Position numbers and translations under genes: made by a program
Assembly: GCA_009792885.1 (NCBI GenBank)
Contig: WMCF01000024.1
Coordinates: forward strand, 10,971,995 to 11,035,994
Direction of reading: 5' to 3'
Length of the DNA: 64,000 nt
Source: Eremophila alpestris peregrina
Lineage: Eukaryota; Chordata; Aves; Passeriformes; Alaudidae
Part shown: one piece after another, positions 13,001 to 25,700 of the stretch
Numbering within the stretch: the first letter of the stretch is position 1
Layout of the letters: each line of letters begins with the position of its first letter
The notes under the pieces: generated by a model
What the model was told of the DNA's origin: nothing
The model's input: the letters and a program-made list of their open reading frames with translations, nothing else
Database searches by the model: none

Positions 13001-14246
13001 AAGATTTTCTCAAGTGCTTTTGTCCTAAATGTATGTAATGGTCTCCATAATTTTGTGCTTATTGCTGTGTACCCTTCAATCATAGTTTTATAGTTCACTT
13101 TATTTTTTGTATTGTTTTTCCAACTGCAGTGCTTTTTGCTTCCACTCCTGTTTTCGACACTATAATTATTATGCAGACTTGACATTTTGTATTAAGTTCC
13201 TTTAATATTTTACCTACTTTTAATTCTCATTTTGAATTTCGTTTTATTAGTAGTGGTTTCCTCCTGTTCTGACAACTGTACAGCATATTCTGATTCTACC
13301 ACATCTTTCCTCAGCCTGTCCTGTTGCTGCTTCCCTTCCCCACTGTCATATCCTAGATGATACCATCTTGATGAATAAATTATCAAGATTGTTCTACAAG
13401 AAATCTGTCAGGGGGTGTGTGACCTCTTTTAAATCTGAGATTTAGCTCTGAATTCCATATCAGTACTACATGAGCTGCTTTGATGGAAATGTGTAGGAAC
13501 TGGTGGCTGGCAGTTTCTTCTGAAGCCTTCCTGTCTTTGTTCTTCTTTCCCATTCTTCTATAATTTATCACATTTAGGACACAGTAAGTGACTTGGAAAA
13601 GGATGTTTTGCCCCAATTATAGCTTGATTGAAGTCAAGTTCAAACAGCTGTACTCAATACACAACCTTGTAATATTCTAATATTACATATTAAGAAATAA
13701 GCACACATGGACACATGAAAAATGTGTGGGCTTTCCCCTCCACCTTTATTCTTTTATAATTATTAAGTGATGGAAGTGTCAAATTTTGATTATGATGATC
13801 ACTTCTAGATTTTAGTTCAACTAGGGGAAGGTAAAACTGTAAGCCTCTGTTAAAACATTCTCTAAATAATTTTTCAAAGGTTTGAGATTAAGGAAACATT
13901 TATATAGTTTGGCTTTTATTAACACCTTAAAGTACATCCTTTAGCAGTGAACCAGAAGTCCCAGTGGTGACACAGTGAACTTTCAAGGTAAAACATTCAT
14001 TTTAATGTTTTCTGTTATGAAAATGGTGCAGCCATCTCAGACTTTCTGTAATGGTAAGAAACATCAAACAGCGACAAGGTAAAAACCAGTTGGAAAAGAT
14101 AAATGACAAACAAAGATTTTGGTTATCAGGCTTCTGCAGGCTTGCTTCTGAAAGCCCAATGATCAATCTGATATTTAATCTCACGTGCTGCTCTTTCAAG
14201 TGGAAAGTTTTTCAGACACTTTTCTGCCTCTCCCTCTGCACCACAG

Positions 14247-14513
14247 CTCCTCACAGAGTACGTGCTGCCGAGGGATGAGGATGAGGATGATGAGCTCTTC
14301 CCTCTGATGAGGGGTGTGGTTTTTGGGGTGGCTTCAGTTCTGCGCTCAGAGAGTTCTGAATCCTGTTGTCAGAATGAAACTCTTGCAGGATGGATCCAAA
14401 TTCAAGGCAGTCTTTGTCAGCTAACCGAGAGGAGGGTGGTCTATTTAGAGACCCTCTCTATATTCCATGTGTTGATATCATTATGGGATACAAGACTGTG
14501 ATTAATTAAACAG
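14247..14513 (+). other. candidate exon (unproven)
   Basis: A pyrimidine-rich tract (tttctgcctctccctctgca) ends in ccacag at 14246, a good 3' splice-site context. A CAG|GTAAAG donor-like sequence lies at 14511. The frame is open from the acceptor to a stop at 14499-14501. It includes an acidic run (Asp/Glu-rich, DEDEDDE) followed by a short hydrophobic segment. Because the stop lies before the donor, a coding internal exon is excluded; only a terminal-coding or non-coding exon fits. Splice-like sites are common by chance, and I do not recognise the peptide. Confidence 0.15.
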
Positions 14514-16664
14514 GTAAAGACTCATTAGGTCCAGATTAGTGCTGCATCTCCTCTCTGATAATACATTCACTTCATATTTAGTAATAAAGGGTTGAAATCA
14601 GTGCTCTCTGCTTTATATTTATGACTTTCTAAATGCAAGTGGGGCAAGCACAAAGATGTCCCCAAATGTGAAACATCTGGTGTCCTGTCCTGGGCTGAGG
14701 AATTCTCAGACTGAAAGGTGGAATATGGAGGACAAGTCTCTTTTATTCTACAAAGAAAGAGTATTTTTAACATGTTTGTGTATAAGGAATAAGTGAAAAA
14801 CTGAAAACTAAGTAAATTCATAGACTGAGAAAGGGCTGAACAGCAAAGATTCTTGCAGATTTTCATTTGCTTTACAAATTATTCTCAGCTGTATTTTATG
14901 GATTTATTTCACATTGGAGTTTAGTAGGCTCTGCAAGTGCCCCAGAGGATGTTTGGGACACTCAGGTGCTGCAGTGACAGACACAATATCTGGATGCAGG
15001 AATGGACTGAGGCAGATCCATGCAAGTATTGGTTGATGATCATCCCAATTCCCACACCCCAATAGCTCTCCTTTATTCCCATTATTAGATGACTCTCTTA
15101 TCCTTTATGAGGTCTCTTTCTGCCTTTTCTGAGGCTTTCATAGATGTGCTTTTATTACAGGAGCATTTAGAATTTAATTTCTGGTAATTGTGGCTCCATA
15201 TTAACTGCATATACTTTATGTACATGAATAAGTCTCATTACGCCTGTATCTTTTCCCAGGAGAATTATCCGAGAGACAATATTCACCATGCTCAACTAGG
15301 CAAAGCAAACCGATCATTTCTGTGCCAGCAGTTCTGAAAAAAACATAAATCCACCAACTGTAAATCCAGTCTTGAGAAAGCAAATCTCTTAAAAGCAGTT
15401 CCACCCAGCTTTCTTGGAGGCATTATTCTCCTGATATATCGTACCTCAAAATAGAGGAAAAATCAGTTCCATTTTAAAAAAGTGTAGAGGACTGTGGGGT
15501 TTGTGTGCACAGGTCTGAGATCCAGGGAGAGAAGAGAATAGCAGACAGCTAATTCTTAGTTTGAACAAGTGTTTTCCCGTGTGTTGAAAGAGTATGTGTG
15601 ACCACAAAGGGAATAATTTACAGAAAACTTGAGAGTTTTTTGGGATAAAAGGATGTATTTTTGGGAGTTGGGAAGAGAAATCTCTGTATTTTATCAGAAT
15701 GCATTCAAGCCTGAAGAATGACATTTTGTACAGTGTAGAGCTCTGAGGTTCGGAATTCAGCTATGGGAGAGTTTGGTGTAGATATGCAAAACGTGGCATT
15801 TCACATAAAGGATCAGGAGAACTCTGAAAGCAGGGACATGAGGGGTTTGTTACAGTTATTAACTGTAGCTTGATTAGATAATAAGGGAAATGCAGATTAC
15901 AGCGGAAGTGTGGTGTGGCATAATGCAAAAATGCCTGTAGTACTGCAGACGTACAGAACTGAGCAGAAGAGCTCCTCAGTCCATCAGTATTTGCATGCAA
16001 ATTCAAGAAAATATGAGTTAATCTTTAAAGGCACATATCAGTGATTTTTACAGTGCTGCAGCAAAGCAGTGGATGGATTTTCAGAAGCCTCACAAAGAAT
16101 ACAAAAGAAAATTGGAATTACAATAGAAAGATAATGACTTTTACCATGCTTTAAAGCAGATTGTGCAGTCCTGCAACACCGACAGTGAAAGAGGAAAACA
16201 GCTGGGAGGTGGAGAAGCAACAGATTCTGTTGAGTGAGGACTCTTAAAACATTTAACTCCTTGGCAGCACAGCCCCTGCTGTGTTAATGCACACCAGTGT
16301 CACCCGTGTGCTGTGGCACACACAGGGGGGTTCTCAGCTGCAGCTCTTGACGGAAGCAGATTTCTTGGGCTGGAGAATGCTCTTTCCCATCAGTTTGCAT
16401 CTTGTAGGTTTCTTTTTTCCCCCTCACTTCCAATGCCTTACAGGTTTTTTTAGTTCTTTGCTCATATTTCACAACTCACACCTAAAGAACTTTGCAGAAA
16501 ATTTTCTCCAGAAGTTTTCATTAACAGTGTGTAGTCTAAATCTGCAACACTAGAACAAAACTCTCCCCTTTTATGCCTGCACAAACCCTTCTGTGACCTC
16601 TTAGACATCTGAGGAGCTTTGGGGACATTTTTCTGACCTAAACCAGCCTGGGCAAAAAGTTTCA
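14514..16664. other. non-coding stretch, no gene recognised
   Basis: Only short open frames occur, at most 99 codons, on both strands and without recognisable content. No repeat family was identified. Confidence 0.55.
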
Positions 16665-16896
16665 ACACAGGTTGGATGGACTGGATCTCAGGAAAGGTTT
16701 CCGCCCTGGAAGTGATGGCCAGGCATTGGCACAGGCTGCCCAGGGCACTGGTGGAGTCTCCATCCCTGGAAATGTTCAGGGAATGTTCAGATGTGGTGCT
16801 CAGGGACAGGGGTCAGTGGTGGCACTGGCCATGCTGAGTTAACAGCTGGGCTCCAAATCTTACAGGACTTTTCCACCTTTAACAATTCCACGATTC
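16665..16896 (+). mobile_element. CR1 LINE fragment, 3' end, plus orientation
   Basis: CR1 is the dominant avian non-LTR retrotransposon. This piece follows the consensus 3' region: a ggttggatggact-type start, then 'ggctgcccagggcactggtggagtctccatccctggaaatgttca'-like sequence (here about 16730-16780), then 'caggacttttccacctttaacaattccacgattc'-like sequence at the end. It is diverged and contains a small internal duplication (ggaaatgttc / ggaatgttca). It is 5'-truncated as usual and has no coding capacity. Confidence 0.85.
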
Positions 16897-18157
16897 AGCA
16901 TCTCTTGCTGCAGCTTTTCCCACCTCCGAATATCCACGGAGTCCCCCTGTGGCTGCACAAGTAATCATCAGCATTCATCAGTATCTTTACTTAAAGTCAG
17001 TAATTACTAAGAAAACTCAGATCAGTAATTTATTTTATCTTAATTTAAAGAGAAGCATGAAGAAACCAGCAGCTGTTCTGCTTATTACTGTAGTATACCA
17101 AACCTTGTTTCTACAATTTCATGCAACCCTTTGTGACCTTGTTTTATTTTAAAGAAGAAAATGAAAAACTTTTTTAAAATTCTGCTCAGAACATAAATGG
17201 ATTGGCTCGTGTTCCATTTCTTCTCTTTCCTTTTGATAATTCCATAGTTCTAGCGACTCTAAAGTTCCGGAAACTACTCTTCTCCAGTTGTACCTTGTTA
17301 GTACTGGGGGACGGAGGGGAGGAGGAATTGCTCGTTTTTTGGATCAACACAGAAGAACTCTCTGAATCAATTCCAGAAGCTTTACCCTTTTTGCAGGGAA
17401 ACAATGAGAATGAGTTTTCCTGACACTCCCAACAAGATTTCTGGGCTGCTTGGTTGTTTATTTACCACTTCACTATACAGCAGTTACAGTGATATTTTCC
17501 ATCTGCCCAAAGTGTTTTGGGGAGAGAGACAGAAAGTGAATCCAATACTTACTTCCAAGGCAAAAATCGATTTTAACTAGAACCAATGCATTTTATATTC
17601 CTGTGCAACTCTGACACAGGGCTGACTTAGTATTCATGGTGCTTTTCGTCTTGCAGTCCATGTGGTGAGTTACATTTGCAAAGTGGCATGCACAGGAATA
17701 AAGGCCCAGAGGAACAGAGCCCTTCTACCTCCTACAAAAAATAAATTAGTTTTTCTTAGCATTCCGTCCCTTCATCATCTGGAAAACCTGCTGCTAGTGA
17801 AATTCTCTTCTGATGTCCAGTGCACTTTGGAACAAATTTGTCGCTTGTTTTAAAAGGCAGCTGCAGTTTGCATAAAATCAGCAAACATCTGCAGTAATTC
17901 AAAAGGAAAAGGTAAACCATTAGCACTAGAGAAAACGATCATAGACAATCAGGTACAGCAGATGCAAATGTTATCAAAGACTGAAAAGCAAGGGAGCCAA
18001 GTTGCTTTAGGAGGCCCAGAAGTATCCAGGAAAAACAGGGTTTGGAGCCTGTCCTGCCATACAGAACAACTGTTCTGAGCAAAAAAACTGCAAAAAACTA
18101 CAGGAGAAACTCAAATGACAGTGCTCAATGCCAGCTTGATGGAAAAAGTTTGGTTTC
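16897..18157. other. non-coding stretch, no gene recognised
   Basis: All open frames are 73 codons or shorter. A G-rich patch (gtactgggggacggaggggaggagg-like) lies near 17300. No repeat or RNA gene was recognised. Confidence 0.55.
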
Positions 18158-18266
18158 ACTAACTTCTAATCTAATGTATTTACTAACTTCTAATCTCATG
18201 TTTTTGCTAAATTCTAATCAAATGTACTCTACTAAATTCTAATTTACTGTATTTACTAAACTGCTG
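18158..18266. repeat. minisatellite, 24-25-bp unit, about 4.3 copies
   Basis: The unit 'actaacttctaatctaatgt' plus attt starts at 18158, 18182, about 18206 and about 18231, followed by a partial unit (actaaa). Copies differ by a few substitutions, and one has an extra base. Because the 24-bp period is a multiple of three, the first copies translate as a repeated Leu-Thr-Ser-Asn-Leu-Met peptide in an open frame. I regard that as incidental. Confidence 0.9.
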
Positions 18267-21200
18267 AGTGTAGGCACAAGTTTTCATGGTATCCACTTAG
18301 TGAACACGGATGAACGCTGTAATTGTTCTCGTGCTGACAACGTGCCCCTAAAATCAGAATTTGGCACCCTTGTGCTCTTGCTGTAGAAAGAGAAATATTC
18401 ACACACAGGTGCCTGTAATATGTGTTTTGTTCATTTGTTCAAGCACATCACCCCACAGATATCCAGCTTTTATTAGTTTTGCATTCTCAGAGCAGCAGAC
18501 AAAATCCTTGCTGAGACTGAATCTGTTTGGGAAGGCCTGTTTATTTTGGTTTGGACTTTTTTCCTTAGAGGTACAAGTGGGTTTTTAGTGGAGTCAAGTG
18601 ACTTTCCCTAAGGCGTGAGAGCTGGTTGGGAGAAAAAAGCCGGAAAGAACTGAGGCAGGCTTTTGTGGCTCCCAATGCAGTGTTATCATCCACCAGCTCT
18701 GCTCTCAGCACTCACATGTTCCACAGAGCTTCCTTGGGAGGGCAGTGCCGATACCAGGGGGAAGAGGTGACGTTTGGGGGGTGCTGTGTGTGCCCATGGG
18801 GGTTTCACACTGTGAAGAGAGCACAGAGTCCCCCCCACGTCACAGCAGCTCCGGGAAGCTCCCAGGGGAGGTCAGCTCGTCCACACCACTTTTGTGTCCT
18901 CTTTCTGCTCCTCCCACTCAGTAGGCAAACAAATATGTTCTGTGTGAATACACATCACAACAGACTGGCAAGCAGTGAGCAACCAAAACAAATTACTGAC
19001 AAAATCCCTCTGTCAACTCTAGCAGCAAATCTAAACACCAGGAACTTTGCTAGGATGGGTATAATACAGAAAATGTTGATTTTATGATGCTGCCATGAGC
19101 TAAAGAAAAATAATTGAAATGCAGCACAGGAAATTATGTCAATTTACCTTCTCTTCCACTGTCCTCCTTTTTAACTTCCTTTTATCTGTCTCTCTTAGCT
19201 CTATCTCACATAATTTTTCTCATTTTATTAATGTTCTGATGATCTTTCTTCAAGACCCGTTTTTTGTATGCATAGTTAAACCCACTCTTCCCTTCTGCAT
19301 CAAAATGCCACTTTTATTCCTCTTATTAATTATTCTTCTCTGTTCTGGCTTTAAATTTTAAACACCAGAAGATTTTGGAAGTCTCAAAAATCTCACTGCT
19401 TAATAGCTCATATTTAACTCATGTTAAACTGCTTTTATCTTGCAAATGTCAGTCCTTCTGACTGGTTTATCTCCCTTTAGGTTTCATGATCAGTTTGTTA
19501 ATCACGAAGTAAAGAACTGCAAATGTTTAGTAATATATTTAAAGTACAAATGAAAATTCACATGACTGGAAGGTGTTAAGAAAAAAAAGCAAGAATTTCT
19601 GGAAGATTCAGGTCACTCCTCTAATCCAAGAGTAAGATTTACATCAGGGCCTGAAAAGCAAATTTCACTCCTGACTGACATTTCTTTTTCCTTAAAAACA
19701 AAGTTTTGGAAACCTTTAATTCCCCATTGAAATGAAAATGGAGCCACTTAATAGTTTTTAGAAAGGGGAAATGTCATCCTGAAGTTTATACTGGGCGTTT
19801 GCTTATGAGTCCCAGATTCCATATCAAAATATTTTCATTCCACACCACTTAGAATAAAGCAGAGCAGAAGCTTAAGTGCTGCCACAGACCAGTCTGGTTA
19901 GTGGGACTGCACCAGTTTTTGATTCAGTATTCCAGCCCAGCTCTTTGCTGGTGGTTTCACTGGCTTTCCTGAACAATTGCTGCCTTGTATGTAATGGTTT
20001 TAGACCATTGAACCAAATCCTGCCTGCCTTTCTTTAGCTTCACTGGGAGTTTAAAAGCAAGGTATCAGAGCTCAGAAAGTGGCACACAGTCCCACTTGAG
20101 CTAAAGGGAGAATTTGGGGTGGGTGGAATGCAATTATGAGGCTGGAATTCAGCCAGGCTGCAGGCAAGAGTTGTGAATCTGTCAGGTGGCTTTGAAAGGT
20201 CTGGAAGTTGTCCCCAGGGCAGAGGGAAGAGATCTGGGTTGAGAATTCCCTGTGCTCTGCTTGCATGTAAAGTCAAGGGGAAGGTGAGGAGCAGGGAGAG
20301 CTGCTTTGCAGAGCACTCAGAAAGAGGCAGAGATTGCCAAAGGTGGAAGGAAAGCCCAGGCACTGCCAGAAAACGCAATTCCTGCCCCGTGCTGGTGAGC
20401 ACAAGCAGGGCTCTACTGGTCACAAAGGCAATAAAACACCTGGAGCTGCGGGGTGGGGGTGAATGCGGGGGCCCTATTTTATGGAACAGCCCTTTGACAG
20501 GAAATGCAAAGGGAGAAGAAATTAAGGTGCAGAGACCTCATCCAAATCCAATTTTCTGAAGCATTGGAATTACCTAAACAGAACTGTATGGCTGGTTATT
20601 AAATTATGAGAAGTCCTTTATTGCCTCCACCCACTTGCCTGGAGCCTAGGAATTCCTTTTGGTAAAACATATTCTCAGAACCCAGGGAGAGTTGAGTTCA
20701 AATTGAGGCTTTTCTTTGGTTCTACTCTATTGGAAGAAATAAGGAGAGATTTTTGATGCTTCTGGTCAGTCCCCAAATGGATATAACAGTAATTAGAAGG
20801 GATTTTTCTGCTCTTTTTCTCCCCTTTACCAGTTAAGTTTTCCTAGACAATAACTTTCTCTAGAGATTCAAGTGACAGACTGTGGTTAACTTAGGAAAGA
20901 ACATGTCATAAATAGCTGCTGATTGCTGGACTTTTAGTGTTGGACTCCAAGAATCCCCAGAAAAATATGTGAGAAATTGGAAGAACTTTAATTTTTTAAT
21001 CAATTTTCTTCCCAGCCCTTCTTTCCTCCAATTAAGTGATGTTTTAAAACTCCTGTCTGTTTTCATCTGTATGTTGAAGTAGTAGCATGCTATTTAAAAT
21101 GTTTCTGCATTTTTTCCTATCTATTTTAATTTTTAAATATTTTCCTGAAGTTAAAATTAGTTCAGAGACTGTTAAGAACAGCAGTGATGGAGTGTTTGGT

Positions 21201-22456
21201 AATTTTTTTGCCCAATACCACTTCAATAAAATATGTTTTACTGATTAGATACATGTACAAGAAAACTAAGTGGCATTTCCTTGATCAGATTGTCAAAAAT
21301 ATGGGCAAAACTGAAACATAACCCCAAAATTCAGACAAGAGTGTGTAACAAAGATATTCTTTGGAACCAGAAAACCCCAAAAGATCAAAAAAGCCTATTT
21401 AATTCTTTTAGAAACTGTAATTAACTTTTGTAATAAATGTTCCTTCTAAATGGCTACACAGGGAAGCATCTTCTGAGAACGGAACATGAAATAATCTTAA
21501 GGCAATTACAAAGAAGTTTTTGATTTGCAAAATTTAGTATAATTATGTAATTTTCTTTTGTGTGCAAGCAGGCTTGGCATTGAACTCCCACAAAGTGATG
21601 AGTCATATGGAGCTGGTTATTTCCTTGAGAATAGGAAGAAGCAAGTGAAAATTATCATTTGAATACAGGAGCCCAGGAGTGCAATGCATGAATCTAATTT
21701 TACAGTGGAACCCATGGCAGAGCATTCACCCTGATGCTTGAAGAAGGTGAGCTCTGGAGCACTTGAAGGCCTGGCAGGATGTGCAGTGGGAAAATGCTCC
21801 TTCCCTGAGATGTGAGAATGCTTTCAATCACCACCTGCAGGAGAGTTCACTCCATTAAGGATTTCATTTCTTTGCCAGGATGTTTGCAATGAAGGAGCTG
21901 TAAGAGCATGTTTGACTTTATTATGCACTGTGAAAGGTGAACATATTGTAGACACTTAACAGGTTCCTTCTCTCAGATTTGTTAAAAATGGAGAGTTCAG
22001 GGAATCTGACATTGCCCAACTGAGTGTGTGGATATAAAATTTGTACAATAGTACATGTAGGCAAAGTAAAAGTGTATCAGCCAGTGATACCCTTAATCCA
22101 GACTTTAACGACTAAGTCTACTCTTGAACAGAAAATTGCTCATCTCAGAGATATTAGCCCGCAAAATCATTTGGATTACATCCCATTTTTTGTCTACATG
22201 TAAGCAAATACTATTAAATTACTTACAAATAATCTTTGTAATTTCTTTTGGTTTTCAGAGTCCTTTTTACTGATAAATTTATGACTGAAAGGTTCTTATC
22301 ATATTCTGAAAGTGCAGTCTTCTACCAAGAGCAGGGATTCAGTTGCAAAAAGACACTTTGAAGTAAGCAATAGCTTTTGTATTTTTTCAGAACTCCATAC
22401 ATTTTTTTTTTTACAGATTTTGTTTTCTAGATACAATTATTAAATTCCACAATCAG
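18267..22456. other. non-coding stretch with a GC-richer patch at 20.1-20.6 kb
   Basis: At 18626-19087 there is a 153-codon plus-strand frame. At 20040-20559, frames of 127 and 128 codons lie opposite each other in a locally GC-richer patch. None has a recognised domain, and fully overlapping frames on opposite strands argue against a real gene. The segment 19130-19350 is pyrimidine-rich on the plus strand. Confidence 0.5.
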
Positions 22457-22718
22457 ATGTCAGTGGTGCCCAGTGACAGGATGAGCAGCAGTGGGCATAA
22501 ACCATGATGCAGGAAATCTAATTTAAATATAAGAAAATCAACTTTTTGGTAGTTTAGGTGGTGCAGTAGGTTTGCAACAGGTTGGGAAAGGGAGTTCTTG
22601 GAGAAAATAAAAACCAGACTGGCCCAAGTCCCTTGAAACCTGCTTGAGTCAAGTCTGCTCTGAGTAGGGGTGGGAGCAGCTGAGCTCAGGAGGTTCCAAC
22701 CTCTAGGATTCTCTGACA
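22457..22718 (+). mobile_element. CR1 LINE fragment, 3' region, plus orientation
   Basis: The start, 'cagtggtgcccagtgacagg' followed by atgag...cagtgggcataaacc, matches the CR1 segment that reads (in consensus) gtggtgcccagtgacaggatgagggg-caatgggcacaaact. Further on, 'gcaacaggttggg', 'cctgcttgag', 'gagtaggggt' and 'ggttccaacctctaggattct' match the terminal part in order. It is heavily diverged and contains AT-rich internal changes around 22515-22560. It belongs to the same CR1 group as the piece at 44.1 kb. Confidence 0.75.
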
Positions 22719-25700
22719 AATATTAATCAGCAAAAGAGATTATTCCCTGTTTTCAGAGAAAAGAATTTCTAATTAATGCACCCTTTTCAAAATGAATTAT
22801 GCCTCTGCCAACACAGTTTTTAGAGCAGGAATCTGTATTCTAACTCATTTTTTTCCTGTGGATTCTGACTCTGGCAAGAACTTGTTGTGCCATCTCTCTT
22901 CATTAAGAGATACATGACATGTTCACAGGACCAAACCAAGTGCTTTTACAGGACATATGCTATGTGACTGGAGACACATTAAAAGATAATTAAGCATATT
23001 AAACAATATTTTGATTTATTCCATATTTGTTTTATATGGGGATATAAAAACTGATTCATGCCTAATTCATCTCTCAGGCAGTCTCTTTCCATGGCACAGA
23101 TGTTGAGCAGGCAGTGACAATGCTGTCTCTATAGTTCTGCTCGTGGAATGTCAGAAAAAGGCTTGACCACAAAGTCTGTAAACAAAGGATCAATCACAAG
23201 AGGATGAACACATTTGTCCTTGAATACTTCTAAAATCTCTTGGTCAGAGGTTGACCAGCACAAATAGAAGTGCTGAAAACAGATAAGGTCAGTTAACTAG
23301 GAGAGGAAAAAAATCAACCAAATTCTACTTCAATAAGGTTTTTTTCCCAGGTGATGAATAAAAGTAACTTATCATAGGCAGAAACCTTGAAAAACATTGT
23401 GATAATAATCCTTTCACCTTTCTCTGCATGAGGGTGGTTGCTTCAAGAGATGAAAATTTCATGATAGACCTAAAGTCAGCAAAAATTTCTTTGTCTAAAG
23501 CAGGTACAGATTTATTCTGATTTTACAGACAGTGGAGGTTCTACTAAATGAAAATAGAAATATAAAGCTAAATACACAAAAAGTTAAATGCAAACTTTAT
23601 GATAACTCAAAAAAGGTTCCACTTCTTTGTTAAAATGCATTCTGGTTTAGATGGCTGGAGTGTTGTGAGTAATCCATTGCTATGAAACATCATTTATAAA
23701 ACACCACTTAACATCTTGTGTGAAGTATCTATTATTAGCAGATTGTTGATTTCTAAAGAGAAGAAAAAACCCTCATAGGTAGAGGTGAGATAAAGGATGA
23801 AATTTCACTATTGGAAGTACAGTTTTTAAGGAGACAAAACAAACCATGGAAACTTTTAACAATTATTATTCTTAATGGAATGCCAATATTTTGGAAATTC
23901 TTAAGGAGATCAATTTGGAGGTCAGGTTTTGAAACATACAGAAGTAACAGCATAAATATGAAAAATAAAATGTGACATTTGAGAGCTCTTCCAGAACTAT
24001 TTTGGCCCAGTATTAGCTATTCTCAAACATTCTCCTCAAACAGCAATCAAGGTCATCCAGCAAACATCACATTTCACAGAAATCCTCCCACTGGGCTGGG
24101 CCAGGACACTGATGGCATTTGGAGGACACCCTGGAATGATCTTCACTGTGGTGGAAGAGAATCAGAGTCTCTGCCTCACAGACTCCACAAAGTCAATGGT
24201 GTAGCTGCTCTTGCACTTCAGAGTCTTCATTTTGCTGTCGTTCTTTTTTTTTTTTAATTTCATCTTTTACAAATCCCAGGTTGGTTTTTTCCCCTAGGGC
24301 TGAACCATGTTAGGAATGCAGGAAGCCAAAATGTTCTTAAATGGGAGACAAAACCAAGTGGACAGTGATGTGACGTTGGCCAAAGCTTTGTGTTTCAGCC
24401 AAGTTCTGAGATCAGGCTGGGATCTGTGGGATGGAATGGAAGAGTTACCAAACTTGTGTTTCTCTGTTTGACAAACAGGAGTGGCTGTGAGTGGAGATCA
24501 AAACCCTGCTCTGCTGAAGCCCAGCTCAGGGAGGGTGACAGGACAGGTCTGTCCCTGTCCTTGTGTCCAGCCAAGCTCTGGCTCTTACAAACCCAACCTG
24601 AAACAGCAGCTGGGAGCCACCACCGTGGTCAGAATGATCAGACTCGATTGTTCTCTTCCTTAGCAGCTCCTCAGCAGCCCCAGAACATTTTACAGAAGCA
24701 CTGCATTCTGATTTGAATGTCCATTTAATAATGGCCAGTTCTGAATGAATTGGATCCATGAAAAATGGGGTTTTTCTGTCAGATATTGCAACACCTCTTT
24801 AATTTCAATTCCAGTGTCAATCTTCAATCTTCCGCCGTGGTCAGGGCACTAAAGTACTGCATAATTCACAGGCCTCCTTTTGATAGACAGGACAGATTAT
24901 TAGTTTCTACTTTTTATTTCTAATTTTTCATTCTTTTAGAATAGCTCTGCTTTTGAAGGCAGAACCAGGAAGTTTTTCTGAAGATAGCTACAACAGATTG
25001 TGTAGAAATATTTTTTTTCCAAGACTTGTTTACCAACGAGATTTTCCCTTTTATTTTTTCTAAATTAATAAAAACAGTGTTTAATATCCATTAATCATCT
25101 ACTTCTATTAGGATATAAGTGCAATAAACACATTTTATTCATTTATTTGTATGCTATCACTTAGATCCCCTCATTTTTAGATCATGGCTGGATTATTCAG
25201 GGCTCTCTGCAGACCTATAACAAAGAAACAAATACTCCAGAGAATTTACAGTATACATGAAAGAGAAAATGAAATAACAGAGCAAGACAGACAATCAAGG
25301 TTGGGGAAGAAAAGGAAGATAAAAAATGAACAGAACTAGGCAGAAAACAAAAGTCACTCATGACTCCCGGTAAAACAAGAAACAAATGTGAAAGTATGAT
25401 ATTTGATCAAAAATGTTCTGAGATGCGCAGATGTTACCAAAAGTAATAAGATCTGCTTGCAGTATTTCTAATTAATTACCTAACTTCACAGCCATCTTTA
25501 CATTTTAGGGACCAAGACTCCCTGCCTCTGTTTGCTTTTCAGGCTGTTTTCCATTTCTCTCAGAATTCTGAGGATTTTTGTCCTCAGGGTCTTTGGCTTA
25601 CCTGGTCTGCTTCTCAGTTTTATCAGTAGTGTTCTCTGTGGATGGTTATTTCTTTGGGTATTTTTTGTAATTAGTGACTGATTTTGAGAACCGATCTTTC

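Larger units (their letters stand above)
7353..14246. other. AT-rich non-coding stretch, no gene recognised
   Basis: No gene or transposon is supported. A T13 run with G/T-rich flanks lies at about 8090-8150. The segment 12700-13350 is strongly T-rich on the plus strand, with few long A runs. Open frames are all short; the largest is 130 codons at 10227-10619, and none resembles a known protein. Small local duplications at 9616 and 9944 are listed separately. Confidence 0.55.
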
